Source of the DNA: an uncultured Clostridia bacterium
GTDB lineage: Bacteria > Bacillota > Clostridia > Christensenellales > Aristaeellaceae
Reading direction: 5' to 3'
Length of the DNA stretch: 64,000 bases
NCBI GenBank assembly: GCA_946408995.1
Contig: CAMJUL010000003.1
Span: forward strand, 1-64,000
Position numbers and translations under genes: made by a program. This document shows positions 30,417 to 39,833 of this stretch, in pieces. How positions within the stretch are numbered: position 1 is the stretch's first letter; each line of letters opens with the position of its first letter. The notes beneath the pieces were generated by a model, which made no database searches, was not told where the DNA came from, and saw nothing but the letters and a program-made list of their open reading frames with translations.

Positions 30417-32885
30417 ATGTACAGGCAGTCTTTGAATGGTTCTCAATGGAAAATGCGCTGCACGGACGAAGCGGTTTGGCATAACGCAGATGTCCCCGGC
30501 AGTGTATATGCCGATTTGATGCGCGACGGTTCCCTGCCGGATCCTTACTTCAGGGACAACGAGGCCCTCTTCCTTGAGGCGAGTTATAAAGACTATCTCT
30601 ATCGTCTGGATTTCACGCCGGACGAGGAATTGCTGCGGCATGCCTTTATCCATCTGACCTGTGACGGGCTTGATACGCTGGCCGAGATCTCTCTGAATGG
30701 CGTTACGGTTGGAAAAGCGGACAACATGCACATTTCCTGGTCCTTTGACGTCAAAAGCGTCCTTGTGCCCGGGGTGAATCACCTGTCTGTTCTGTTCCGT
30801 TCCCCCACCCGGTATATCCTTGAAAAATACGCGGAAGACCCCATGTGGGGGTCTTCGGATGCGATTCCCGGATTCGGTTACCTTCGGAAGGCCCACTGCA
30901 TGTTTGGATGGGATTGGGGGCCGCGCCTTCCGGACGCAGGCATTTGGCTGCCCATTTCGCTGGAAGGATGGGATTCCGCGCGTCTTGAGCAGGTCCTTCT
31001 CCTTCAGGATCATCAGGATGGACAGGTACAGGTGACCGTAAAGGCCCAGTGGACGGGTGGGAACGGAAAGGAACAAATCGAGGCCGTCCTTGTGGCACCG
31101 GACGGAACCCAATCCTTCTTTGAAGACGGCCACTGCCAGGTGGTCGCCCCCAGGCTCTGGTGGCCGCGGGGCTATGGGGAACAGCCTCTCTACACTGTAA
31201 AAGTATTTTTAAAGGAAGGCTGCTCCGTCCTTGACGTATGGGAAAAGCGGATCGGCCTGAGGACCCTGACGGTCTGTCATGAAAAGGATGAATACGGAGA
31301 AAGCTTCTGCCATGTCGTGAACGGCGTCCGGATCTTTGCCATGGGTGCCGACTACATTCCGGAGGACAACATTCTCTCCAGGATCACGCCGGAGCGGACA
31401 AGGCGCCTTTTGGGCGACGCCAGTCTTGCCAATTACAATACCATCCGTGTCTGGGGCGGCGGTTTCTATCCCCCGGATTTTTTCTGGGATGCCTGCGATG
31501 AGATGGGACTTTTAGTCTGGCTGGACCTGATGTACGCCTGCTCGTGGTATAAGCTGACCGACGACATGGAAAGATCCATCCGTACAGAGACCGTGCAGCA
31601 GGTCCGCCGCATCCGCAGCCACCCTTCTTTGGCCCTGATTTGCGGCAACAACGAGGATGAAGGCTTCGTCAGTGATGCCCAGGATGAACTGATCCTGCAA
31701 AGTCCTGTTCAGCGCTTTTCACCCGTGACACGCCGGCACATCTCGGATTATGTGAAAATGTACGAATACCTGCTGCCGGCCATCGTCCGCGCCGAAGCGC
31801 CCCAGACCTTCTGGTGGCCCAGCAGTCCCTCCAACGGCGGCTGTTTTGACCATCCCAATGATCCGGACCGGGGAGATACGCATTACTGGGACGTCTGGCA
31901 CGGGGAGAAGCCTTTCACCGAATACCGTAAATTTCATTTCCGATACGCTTCCGAATTCGGCTTTCAGTCCTTTCCCTCCCTGCCCACGGTCTGCGAATTC
32001 ACCCTGCCCGAGGACCGGAACATTTTTTCGCGGATCATGGAAAAGCACCAGCGCAACAAAGCCGCCAACGGAAAGATCCTCTCCTACCTGAGTCAGACCT
32101 TCCTGTATCCGAAGGGCTTTGACGAATTGCTTTATGCCAGCCAGCTGATGCAGGCGGAAGCCATCCGCTATGGCGTCGAACATTGGCGCAGAAACCGTGG
32201 CAGGTGCATGGGTGCCATCGTCTGGCAATTGAATGACATTTGGCCCGTTGCTTCCTGGAGTTCCATCGACTCCTTTGGGCGGTGGAAGGCGCTGCATTAC
32301 GCCGAAAAACGGTTCTTCGCGCCGGTGCTCCTCTCCGTAGAGGAACACGGCGAATTGGACCAGCACCCGCAGATCAACGAATGGCATCCCGAGCCTATTG
32401 AAACAAGCTGCAGCATGAACGTGTGCAATGAAACCCGCCGGGACCAGCGCGGGCTGGTCCGGTGGGCCCTTTGCAGGAACGACGGTTCCATCCTTCTGTG
32501 CGGCGAGCAGGAGATCTGCGTGCCGGCGCTTTCCGCCCTTTGGCTGGACAAGCTGAGTTTCCCGGAGGCGGAGGTCCAAAGCAGCTATTTTTCCTGTACG
32601 CTGCTTGTGGACGATAAGCCTGTTTCCTCAAGCACGGCGCTGTTTTGTGCGCCAAAGCATTTCCGCTTTTTGGACCCGCATTTGCAAGCCACCGTCCACG
32701 GAGATACGATCACGGTCCGCTCCTCTGCTTTTGCCAAGTCCGTTTGGATCGAAAGCGAGGATCCGGACCTGCTGCTGAGTGACAACGGATTTGACCTCGG
32801 CGCGGATTCAAAAACCGTTCGCATCCTTCGCGGAAAAGCCGATTCCGTCCGGGTTCGTTCCGTATGGAATATCGCGAACGCATAA
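30417..32885 (+). CDS. Glycoside hydrolase family 2 protein, beta-mannosidase-like
   Basis: [75 protein letters not shown]. Confidence 0.9.
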   Translation: MYRQSLNGSQWKMRCTDEAVWHNADVPGSVYADLMRDGSLPDPYFRDNEALFLEASYKDYLYRLDFTPDEELLRHAFIHLTCDGLDTLAEISLNGVTVGKADNMHISWSFDVKSVLVPGVNHLSVLFRSPTRYILEKYAEDPMWGSSDAIPGFGYLRKAHCMFGWDWGPRLPDAGIWLPISLEGWDSARLEQVLLLQDHQDGQVQVTVKAQWTGGNGKEQIEAVLVAPDGTQSFFEDGHCQVVAPRLWWPRGYGEQPLYTVKVFLKEGCSVLDVWEKRIGLRTLTVCHEKDEYGESFCHVVNGVRIFAMGADYIPEDNILSRITPERTRRLLGDASLANYNTIRVWGGGFYPPDFFWDACDEMGLLVWLDLMYACSWYKLTDDMERSIRTETVQQVRRIRSHPSLALICGNNEDEGFVSDAQDELILQSPVQRFSPVTRRHISDYVKMYEYLLPAIVRAEAPQTFWWPSSPSNGGCFDHPNDPDRGDTHYWDVWHGEKPFTEYRKFHFRYASEFGFQSFPSLPTVCEFTLPEDRNIFSRIMEKHQRNKAANGKILSYLSQTFLYPKGFDELLYASQLMQAEAIRYGVEHWRRNRGRCMGAIVWQLNDIWPVASWSSIDSFGRWKALHYAEKRFFAPVLLSVEEHGELDQHPQINEWHPEPIETSCSMNVCNETRRDQRGLVRWALCRNDGSILLCGEQEICVPALSALWLDKLSFPEAEVQSSYFSCTLLVDDKPVSSSTALFCAPKHFRFLDPHLQATVHGDTITVRSSAFAKSVWIESEDPDLLLSDNGFDLGADSKTVRILRGKADSVRVRSVWNIANA

Positions 32886-32913
32886 AAATCCGCACGGAAT
32901 GCGGGAAATCAGA

Positions 32914-32950
32914 GCAAAACGGCGTGACCCCGGTCACGCCGTTTTGCTTT
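32914..32950 (+). terminator. Intrinsic terminator after GH2 gene
   Basis: gcaaaacggcgtgacc-ccggtcacgccgttttgcttt. Confidence 0.8.
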
Positions 32951-33022
32951 ATTCGCAATATATGAAGAAAGAGTCTTCTTATCAGGCGGCTTTCGCGCCG
33001 TCAGTTCCGCTTCGGGATCCGC

Positions 33023-33928
33023 TCATTCCGCATCCATCCTGCCCTCCCCGGCCTTGTCCATAAAGAAGACCGCCAGGGTGCCGGGGCCCGCATGCGCGCC
33101 GATCACAGGGCCGATATACCCGGTCATGATTTCCTTTACGCCAAAGTCCCGCCGCAGTTTCTCCGCGACCCAGGCCGCGTCCTCTGCGCAGTCCCCATGA
33201 CCGATGAAAAAGACCTGCTCCTCCGGATGATCCGCGTATTTCCCGACCATGGACAAAAGGGCCTTCAGGCTGCTTTTCCTGCCCATGACCTTCATGCGGT
33301 TCACAAGATGCCCTTTGGGATCCACATTCAGAACCGGCTTGATATTGAGCATGGTCGCGGCAATGTAGCTTGCCGCGGAGATTCGTCCGCCCCGCTTGAG
33401 ATAAACCATGTCCTCAACTGTGAACCAGTGAATGATCCGATGACGGATCTCGGAGGCGTATTGCGCACACTCCTCTAGGCTGTGTCCCTCTCCCTGATCC
33501 CGGTACCGGATGACATGATGGACAAAGAGCCCTTCGCCCGTGCTGGCACAAAGAGAATCCACTGACACGACCCGTCTGTCAGGATACTTTTCGCTGAGAG
33601 CCTCCGCGGCCTTTGAAGCGGAATGGGCCGTGCTGCTGAGCCCGCTGGAGAACGCCAGGATCAAAACATCGTATCCCTTTTTCAGCAAAGGCTCCGTATA
33701 TTCTGTCCAGACCTGCTCGTTGATCTGCGCGGTATGGGTCATGGCGCCAGAACGCATCTGGTTGTAGAAATCACGGGTACGTATGTCACTATCCGTGTTC
33801 AAGGGATCGTGCAGGCATTCCGAATCGTTGACGTTGTAGACCATCGGAACCACCTTTAAAAAATGCTGTCGGTTGATATATTCCGCTGGAAGATCACAGC
33901 AGGCGTCTGTAAGGATCCAAAATGACAT
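33023..33928 (-). CDS. DegV family (fatty-acid binding) protein
   Basis: ILTDACCDLPAEYI...; GYDVLILAFSSGLSSTAHSA; VSVDSLCASTGEGLFVHHV; RGGRISAASYIAATMLNIKPVL. Confidence 0.93.
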   Translation of the reverse strand: MSFWILTDACCDLPAEYINRQHFLKVVPMVYNVNDSECLHDPLNTDSDIRTRDFYNQMRSGAMTHTAQINEQVWTEYTEPLLKKGYDVLILAFSSGLSSTAHSASKAAEALSEKYPDRRVVSVDSLCASTGEGLFVHHVIRYRDQGEGHSLEECAQYASEIRHRIIHWFTVEDMVYLKRGGRISAASYIAATMLNIKPVLNVDPKGHLVNRMKVMGRKSSLKALLSMVGKYADHPEEQVFFIGHGDCAEDAAWVAEKLRRDFGVKEIMTGYIGPVIGAHAGPGTLAVFFMDKAGEGRMDAE

Positions 33929-34118
33929 GTCCGCTCCTCCGGGATGGAACCCCGATCCCCAAATCTTTTTCTGTTCTTGTTCAGCCCGTCCCAGCCAAAG
34001 CAGGGACGGCCTCCAAGTTCTCTATTTATTGTATGCCTTCTTCCCACCTGTGTCAAGAACGAGGCAAGCCGGTTTCCCTTTATTCTCCGGTTTTCGTTCA
34101 CATTTCCGATATTCCCTT

Positions 34119-34147
34119 TGAATTAACGCCATAACTATGGTATACTT
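34119..34147 (+). promoter_or_regulatory. Sigma70-type promoter upstream of the zinc-ribbon/AAA+ genes
   Basis: TTGAAT - 17 bp - TATACT. Confidence 0.55.
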
Positions 34148-34175
34148 TTGCTGTTCGCAGAGAGGGGATGATTTT

Positions 34176-34409
34176 TTGCGCTGTGCCTGTCCCCAATGCG
34201 GGGCCTTTATGGAGCACGCCGAGACAAATGCGGTCTGTGTCTGTCCGCAGTGTCTGACAAGATGTTCCGCATGCCTTGGTACCGGGACCGTCTGGTCCCG
34301 GGAGGATGTATTGCGTCTTCGCTCCCAGCCCGACGCAGAGCAAATGATTCTGGACCGGGAATGGGAAGACGCAGCATGCCCGCCTTCATCTGATTCGGAT
34401 GCGCGCTGA
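34176..34409 (+). CDS. Small Cys-rich (zinc ribbon-like) protein
   Basis: RCACPQCGAFMEHAETNAVCVCPQCLTRCSACLGTG; TTG start at 34176 preceded by gagaggggat. Confidence 0.5.
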   Translation: MRCACPQCGAFMEHAETNAVCVCPQCLTRCSACLGTGTVWSREDVLRLRSQPDAEQMILDREWEDAACPPSSDSDAR

Positions 34410-34489
34410 ATGCTTGTCCGATTCCAGGCAGGGATATGCCCCGTTTCTGGCGCGGCCAGATACATGATCTTCAGCAGGAGGAAATCCGG

Positions 34490-35698
34490 ATGGATAAAAA
34501 GGACGAAATCATCAGCATGCAGAACGATATCCTTCAGGATATGCTAAAAAAACAGTTTAAAAGCCTGACGGACGACCTTTGGGGAATCAAACTGCCCGAC
34601 ACAGCTCTCCCTTTCGACGCCCCGCCTGCCGGTGAACCGAAAACGGAGGTTTCTGAAGGTAAACCTGTTTCTGAAAGCGTCAAGGAAGCGCTTCCTCAAA
34701 AGGAAGCGGAAGAAAAGGCCGAGCCCGAAGAAACCATAGAGGATCTAAAGGCCGAATTGAATTCCTACATCGGCCTGGATCATATCAAAAGCGAGGTCAA
34801 CAGCCTGATCAACTGGATCGGGATCATGAATGCCCGCAAACAGGAGGGGCTTCCCGTACCGGACATGTCTCTGCACATGGTCTTTTCGGGGAACCCCGGA
34901 ACAGGCAAAACCATGATCGCCCGTTTAATGGCCCGGATCTACAAATGCCTTGGCATTTTGAGCAAGGGCCACCTGGTGGAAGTGGATCGTTCCGGTCTGG
35001 TCGCAGGATATATCGGGCAGACCGCCATCAAAACCCAGGAGGTCATCTCAAAAGCCTTGGGCGGCGTACTTTTCATTGATGAAGCCTACGCGCTGTCCAA
35101 CAAAGGGGAAAACGACTATGGCCAGGAGGCCATCGATACCCTTTTGAAAGCCATGGAGGATCACCGGGAGGACTTTATCGTCATCGTCGCCGGATACACA
35201 GAGCTGATGCAGCGCTTCATTTCCTCCAATCCCGGCCTGGAGAGCCGGTTCAACCGCTTTATGCATTTCCCCGATTATACAGTGGAGGAATTGGTGGGCA
35301 TCTTTGACATGCGCTGCGGAAAAAGCGCATACACCCTTTCGGAGGACGCACGGAAGATCCTTCCCAAAATCCTCGAAGAAAAAAACAAGGATCCAAAAAG
35401 CTTCGGCAACGGGCGTGGTGTGCGCAACCTCTTTGAGCATGCAATTTCCAATCAGGCCGACCGCCTGAGCCAGGACATGGAGAATCTTACCAAAGAAAAG
35501 CTGATGCAGATCACCTCCGAGGACCTGATGAACGCCGCAAGCGAATCCGACGGGAGCACCTTGGAGAAAGCCGCCCTTGAGAGCACCCTGAAGGACCTTC
35601 TGGCCAATGCGGAAAAATGGACCCCAGAAGGGACGTCAGAGGAGAATACGGGGACGGATGAACACGCAGACGGATCCTCAAAGGACCCCCAGTCCTGA
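34490..35698 (+). CDS. CbbX/SpoVK-like AAA+ ATPase
   Basis: LHMVFSGNPGTGKTMIARLMARIYKCLGILSKGHLVEVDRSGLVAGYIGQTAIKTQEVI; VLFIDEAYAL. Confidence 0.9.
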   Translation: MDKKDEIISMQNDILQDMLKKQFKSLTDDLWGIKLPDTALPFDAPPAGEPKTEVSEGKPVSESVKEALPQKEAEEKAEPEETIEDLKAELNSYIGLDHIKSEVNSLINWIGIMNARKQEGLPVPDMSLHMVFSGNPGTGKTMIARLMARIYKCLGILSKGHLVEVDRSGLVAGYIGQTAIKTQEVISKALGGVLFIDEAYALSNKGENDYGQEAIDTLLKAMEDHREDFIVIVAGYTELMQRFISSNPGLESRFNRFMHFPDYTVEELVGIFDMRCGKSAYTLSEDARKILPKILEEKNKDPKSFGNGRGVRNLFEHAISNQADRLSQDMENLTKEKLMQITSEDLMNAASESDGSTLEKAALESTLKDLLANAEKWTPEGTSEENTGTDEHADGSSKDPQS

Positions 35699-35714
35699 TC
35701 GGGAGGAACACAGG

Positions 35715-36908
35715 ATGCTTCGCATTGGCGAGTTTACCGATACCTTTATTCCGGTCGCGGACGGGGTCGGCCGCGTGGTGGTTGCTTATGCCAACACGCT
35801 CAGCGCAAAAGGGCAGCAGGTGACCGTTTCTTCCCCCATGTATGATACCGGCAGCAGGGGCCATTATCCTTTTGAGCTGGTCGATTACCGTGGCTTTGAG
35901 TTTCCCATGGCACGGCAATACAGAACGGGCTTTACGGCCTTCGACCGTCATTACCGCGCCCGAATGAAAATGATCCCCCTGGATATCGTACATTCCCATT
36001 CCCCTTTCATTGCAGGGATGGAAGCCCTCAGGATCGCCAAGCAGCGCGGGATCCCCGTTGTCAGTACCTTCCATTCCAAGTATTACGACGACTTTTTGAA
36101 GGTCACCCATTCCAAAGCCCTTGCCAGGTTCGGAACAAACCTCATCGTCCGTTACTACAATCAATGTGATGAGGTATGGGCCTGCGGGGAGAGGACCGCG
36201 GATGTCCTCGCCGATTACGGGTACAGCGGGGAGATCCATGTGATGCCAAACGGCGTTACGATGCGGGAGCCGGACCCGGAAGCCGTCCGTGTCGCCGCCA
36301 AGCGTTTTCAGATCGACCCCGAGGTGCCGCTGCTGCTGTTCGTCGGCCAAATGAACTGGAAAAAGAACATTTTGACCGTTCTGGAAGCCTGTGCTTCCAT
36401 GAAGGCCGCAGGGTTTCCTTTTCGGCTTCTGTTGGCCGGACAGGGACCCGACCTGGAGGAGATCCGCAGAAAGATCCAGGAACTGGGGCTCACGGAGGAA
36501 GCCACCCTTGCCGGGCATATTACAGACTCTTCTATTCTGGACGCGCTGTATTATCTTTCGTCGCTCTTCGTGTTTCCTTCCCTTTATGACAATGCGCCCA
36601 TGGTCGTCCGCGAAGCCGCCGTTATGAAAACGCCCTCTGTGATGGTCGATGTCAGCAGCGGCTCCGAGGTGATCGAGGACCAGGTCAACGGGTATCTGTG
36701 CAAAAACACGCCGGATGACCTCGCACACGTGATACGGAATGCCCTCGCTTCCAGGGATGCCCTTCATTTGGCGGGTCAGCGCGCTTTTGAAACCATTCCG
36801 GTCCCCTGGGAAACCCTTCTTGACCGGGTCATAGACCGGTATGCCCTGCTTGTCGGGAAAAGCCGGAAAGGCGAATTGAAGCGAAAGCCCCGGTACCCGG
36901 ATTCCTGA
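35715..36908 (+). CDS. Glycosyltransferase family 4 (diacylglycerol glucosyltransferase-like)
   Basis: MLRIGEFTDTFIPVADGVGRVVVAYANTLSAKGQQVTVSSP; LLFVGQMNWKKNI; FPSLYDNAPMVVREAA; SD ggagg. Confidence 0.9.
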   Translation: MLRIGEFTDTFIPVADGVGRVVVAYANTLSAKGQQVTVSSPMYDTGSRGHYPFELVDYRGFEFPMARQYRTGFTAFDRHYRARMKMIPLDIVHSHSPFIAGMEALRIAKQRGIPVVSTFHSKYYDDFLKVTHSKALARFGTNLIVRYYNQCDEVWACGERTADVLADYGYSGEIHVMPNGVTMREPDPEAVRVAAKRFQIDPEVPLLLFVGQMNWKKNILTVLEACASMKAAGFPFRLLLAGQGPDLEEIRRKIQELGLTEEATLAGHITDSSILDALYYLSSLFVFPSLYDNAPMVVREAAVMKTPSVMVDVSSGSEVIEDQVNGYLCKNTPDDLAHVIRNALASRDALHLAGQRAFETIPVPWETLLDRVIDRYALLVGKSRKGELKRKPRYPDS

Positions 36909-36955
36909 TCAACTGCATCCTTTGTTATCAACATCTTTTAGGGAGGTATATTCAA

Positions 36956-37516
36956 ATGACCAACACCTATTCCATGCATGTTGCCGGCTTGGTTCGTTCC
37001 CTGCCGCTCTGCCGGGTCAACGATGATCTTTACATCGGCGCTTTTGTTATCTTTGGGGACGTTGAACTGACCTGCGCCTGTGCCCGTGACCTTTTGAAGA
37101 TTGCGCCGGAGCATGATATCCTCATCACCGCCGAATCCAAAGGCATCCCGCTGGCGTATGAGATGGCCCGCCAGCATGGCGAAAACCGTTATCTGATCGC
37201 CAGAAAAGCGCCGAAGCTGTATATGCAAAACGTTTTCTCCACCACGGTCCGTTCCATAACCACCGCCAAGGAGCAGACCCTCTGCATTGACCAGGCGGAT
37301 GCGGATGCCATGCGCGGCAAAAGAGTGCTGATCGTTGACGACGTCATCTCCACAGGAGAATCCCTGCTGGCCGTGGAACGTCTGGTGGAAGAAGCCGGAG
37401 GAATCGTTGTCGGGAAAATGGCCATTCTTGCCGAAGGAGATGCCCAAAACAGAAAGGATATCCTTTATCTTGAAAAGCTGCCGCTGTTTAATCCCGACGG
37501 TTCCATCAAGGCTTGA
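36956..37516 (+). CDS. Type I phosphoribosyltransferase (adenine PRT/PurR-like)
   Basis: ILITAESKGIPLAYEMA; RVLIVDDVISTGESLLAVERLVEEAGG. Confidence 0.9.
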   Translation: MTNTYSMHVAGLVRSLPLCRVNDDLYIGAFVIFGDVELTCACARDLLKIAPEHDILITAESKGIPLAYEMARQHGENRYLIARKAPKLYMQNVFSTTVRSITTAKEQTLCIDQADADAMRGKRVLIVDDVISTGESLLAVERLVEEAGGIVVGKMAILAEGDAQNRKDILYLEKLPLFNPDGSIKA

Positions 37517-37680
37517 CAGCTTTAGGGGATCCGGTTCTTTTTACGGTATTTTCGTTCATTTTGCAGCAGTTTTTTCTTGCAAATCCATTGCGGATATGTT
37601 ATAATCCTCTGGCTGTGAATTTTGGAATGTATCACGGTCTGCGGGCCGTTAACTCGAGCATTCCCATGGAGGTAAAGATT

Positions 37681-37914
37681 ATGGGCAAGTTTTGTCAGGT
37701 TTGTGGAAAAGGTCTGATGAGCGGTCATAACGTGAGCCATTCCAACAGGAAGACCAATCGTACCTGGGCTCCCAATGTTCAGAAGGTTCGCATTGTTCTG
37801 GATGGCGACCGCACCATTCACGCGAATGTCTGCACCCGCTGCCTGCGCTCCGGCTATGTACAGCGTGCCGTACGCGAAGTCAAAGCGCCTGTGGACGCTG
37901 TCGTTGAAGCGTGA
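37681..37914 (+). CDS. rpmB: 50S ribosomal protein L28 (zinc-binding C+ form)
   Basis: MGKFCQVCGKGLMSGHNVSHSNRKTNRTWAPNVQKVRI; CxxC pairs. Confidence 0.96.
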   Translation: MGKFCQVCGKGLMSGHNVSHSNRKTNRTWAPNVQKVRIVLDGDRTIHANVCTRCLRSGYVQRAVREVKAPVDAVVEA

Positions 37915-37939
37915 TCGCGTAACATTTTCCGATGAAAAG

Positions 37940-37988
37940 AAACCGTACCCGGCTGAGTTTGAATCAGCAAGAGGTACGGTTCTTTTTT
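37940..37988 (+). terminator. Intrinsic terminator after rpmB
   Basis: gaaaccgtaccc...gaggtacggttctttttt. Confidence 0.75.
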
Positions 37989-38018
37989 ATCCCCGTTTTC
38001 CGCAGCCGTCCTTTGCGG

Positions 38019-38858
38019 TCATTCCGGCCAGAAACGGCACAGGCGGAGGATCTCCTCCAGTGTCAGACTCTCCCCCCTTCTGAGGGGGTCGATCGCACAG
38101 CTGCCAAGCCATTCTTCCGCCTGCTGTTTGCTCATACCGAGGCAGGCCGCCGCATTATTGGCAAAGGTTTTTCGCCTCATGGAAAAAGCGGCGGAAGCCA
38201 CTTTCAAAAAGCGCTTTTCCAGGTCGAACTCTCCTTCGAAAGGCAGGGGGTGGTTTCTTTCAATGGTCACAAAGGCGCTGTCCACCTTGGGCGCAGGATC
38301 AAAGCAGGTCCTTGGGATTTCCCGAAGGATCCTGGCAGGCCCAAAATAGGCGCGCTGCAGGCTCAATAGGCAGTAGCCTTCATCGCCCGGGGACGCCACG
38401 ATCCGTTCCGCAGCTTCTTTTTGGACCATAATGTGGATCCCAAGAATCGGAAGATGGGAAAAAAACAGCTTCTGCAGCAGCTCCGTCGTCAGATAATACG
38501 GAATGTTTGCCACCACATGGAACGGCCCAAGGCTTTCCGTCCAATGATTCAGATCCATTTTCAGGATATTGTCATGCACAAGAAGAACATTCTCCCACTG
38601 CGCAGTAAAAACCTTCAGCAAGGGGATCAGCGTATCATCGATTTCGACCGTCAGGACCCGGGAGCATTTTTCCGCGAGGACTTTGGTCAGTGTTCCCATG
38701 CCGGTGCCGATCTCAAGCACCGCATCCTCCTTGCCGACCCCTGCAGCGTCTACAAGCGAGGATAGCAGCGCCTCATCAAAAATAAAATTCTGTCCGAGGC
38801 TTTTTTTCGCTTTATGGACATCCGATCCCAGTCCAACTCTTTGTTTTTTCCGGTTCAT
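38019..38858 (-). CDS. rsmA: 16S rRNA dimethyladenosine transferase
   Basis: KAKKSLGQNFIFDEALL; VLEIGTGMGTLTKVLAEKC; VVANIPYYLTTELL. Confidence 0.95.
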   Translation of the reverse strand: MNRKKQRVGLGSDVHKAKKSLGQNFIFDEALLSSLVDAAGVGKEDAVLEIGTGMGTLTKVLAEKCSRVLTVEIDDTLIPLLKVFTAQWENVLLVHDNILKMDLNHWTESLGPFHVVANIPYYLTTELLQKLFFSHLPILGIHIMVQKEAAERIVASPGDEGYCLLSLQRAYFGPARILREIPRTCFDPAPKVDSAFVTIERNHPLPFEGEFDLEKRFLKVASAAFSMRRKTFANNAAACLGMSKQQAEEWLGSCAIDPLRRGESLTLEEILRLCRFWPE

Positions 38859-38915
38859 ACCTCTCATCCTTCGGCGTTCATGGCTTTTCGGATGGCATGA
38901 TGAGGCCATCCGGTC

Positions 38916-39800
38916 CTATTGATAACGGTTTTTCCATTTTTCCCTGCATTGCGACAAAAGTTCCCTGTAGCGTTCATATCTTCCGGGATCTATTTCCCCT
39001 TTCTCAAGCCGCGCACGCACTGCACAGCCGGGCTCCGTATCATGGCAGCAGCCTTCAAACCGGCAGGCCTCCCCCACGCTGCGAAACTCCGGATACCACT
39101 CCTGAAGGGTTTTGGGGTCCGTGCCCAGGTCGAGATCCAGCAGGCTGAATCCGGGCGTGTCAAAGACATGACAGGCTTCTATGGAAAACAATTCCGTATG
39201 CCTTGTGGTGTTTTTCCCGCGGGCAATTTTCGCGCTGATGTCTCCGGTCTTCGCCTGAAGGGAGAACAGCGCATTGAGCAACGTGGATTTTCCGACGCCG
39301 GACTGCCCGGAAAAGCAGGCGTATTCCCCTTTCAGCCGCGCTTTCAATCCATCCAGGCCCTCCCCGCTCACGGAAGATACCGGATACACCTCAGCGCCGG
39401 CATTGCGATAGGTGCTTTGCAATCGCCGCGCGGTCCGACCGTCATCCATCTCGCTCTTGGCGCTGACGAGGATCGCGGACATGTTCTGCATGCCAGCAAA
39501 AAGGAGTAATTTGTCCACCAGCAAAAGGTCTGCCTCGGGCACCGGCGCCACCGTGACGCACAGGAGAGAAACATTGGCCACCGGTGGTCTTTGAAAATGA
39601 TTGGTGCGGGGCAGGATCTCCTCAATCCATCCATGCTCGTCGCTGATCCGCCCGGGCGTAAACAGCACCCGGTCTCCCACAAGCGGCGTTATCCTTTCCC
39701 GCCGGAATTTTTTCTTCGCGCGAAGGACATATTCCTGTCCTTCTTCCGTTCTGGCCGTAAACAGGCCGCCCATGCCGCGGATCAGTCTGCCCTCATCCAT
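38916..39800 (-). CDS. rsgA: Ribosome small subunit-dependent GTPase A
   Basis: FSGQSGVGKSTLLNAL; TRHTELFSI...VFDTPGFSLLDL; Cys/His zinc site CRFEGCCHDTEPGCAV. Confidence 0.95.
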   Translation of the reverse strand: MDEGRLIRGMGGLFTARTEEGQEYVLRAKKKFRRERITPLVGDRVLFTPGRISDEHGWIEEILPRTNHFQRPPVANVSLLCVTVAPVPEADLLLVDKLLLFAGMQNMSAILVSAKSEMDDGRTARRLQSTYRNAGAEVYPVSSVSGEGLDGLKARLKGEYACFSGQSGVGKSTLLNALFSLQAKTGDISAKIARGKNTTRHTELFSIEACHVFDTPGFSLLDLDLGTDPKTLQEWYPEFRSVGEACRFEGCCHDTEPGCAVRARLEKGEIDPGRYERYRELLSQCREKWKNRYQ

Positions 39801-39833
39801 TTTATACCCATCCTGTTGCTCTGTCCTTGCGCA

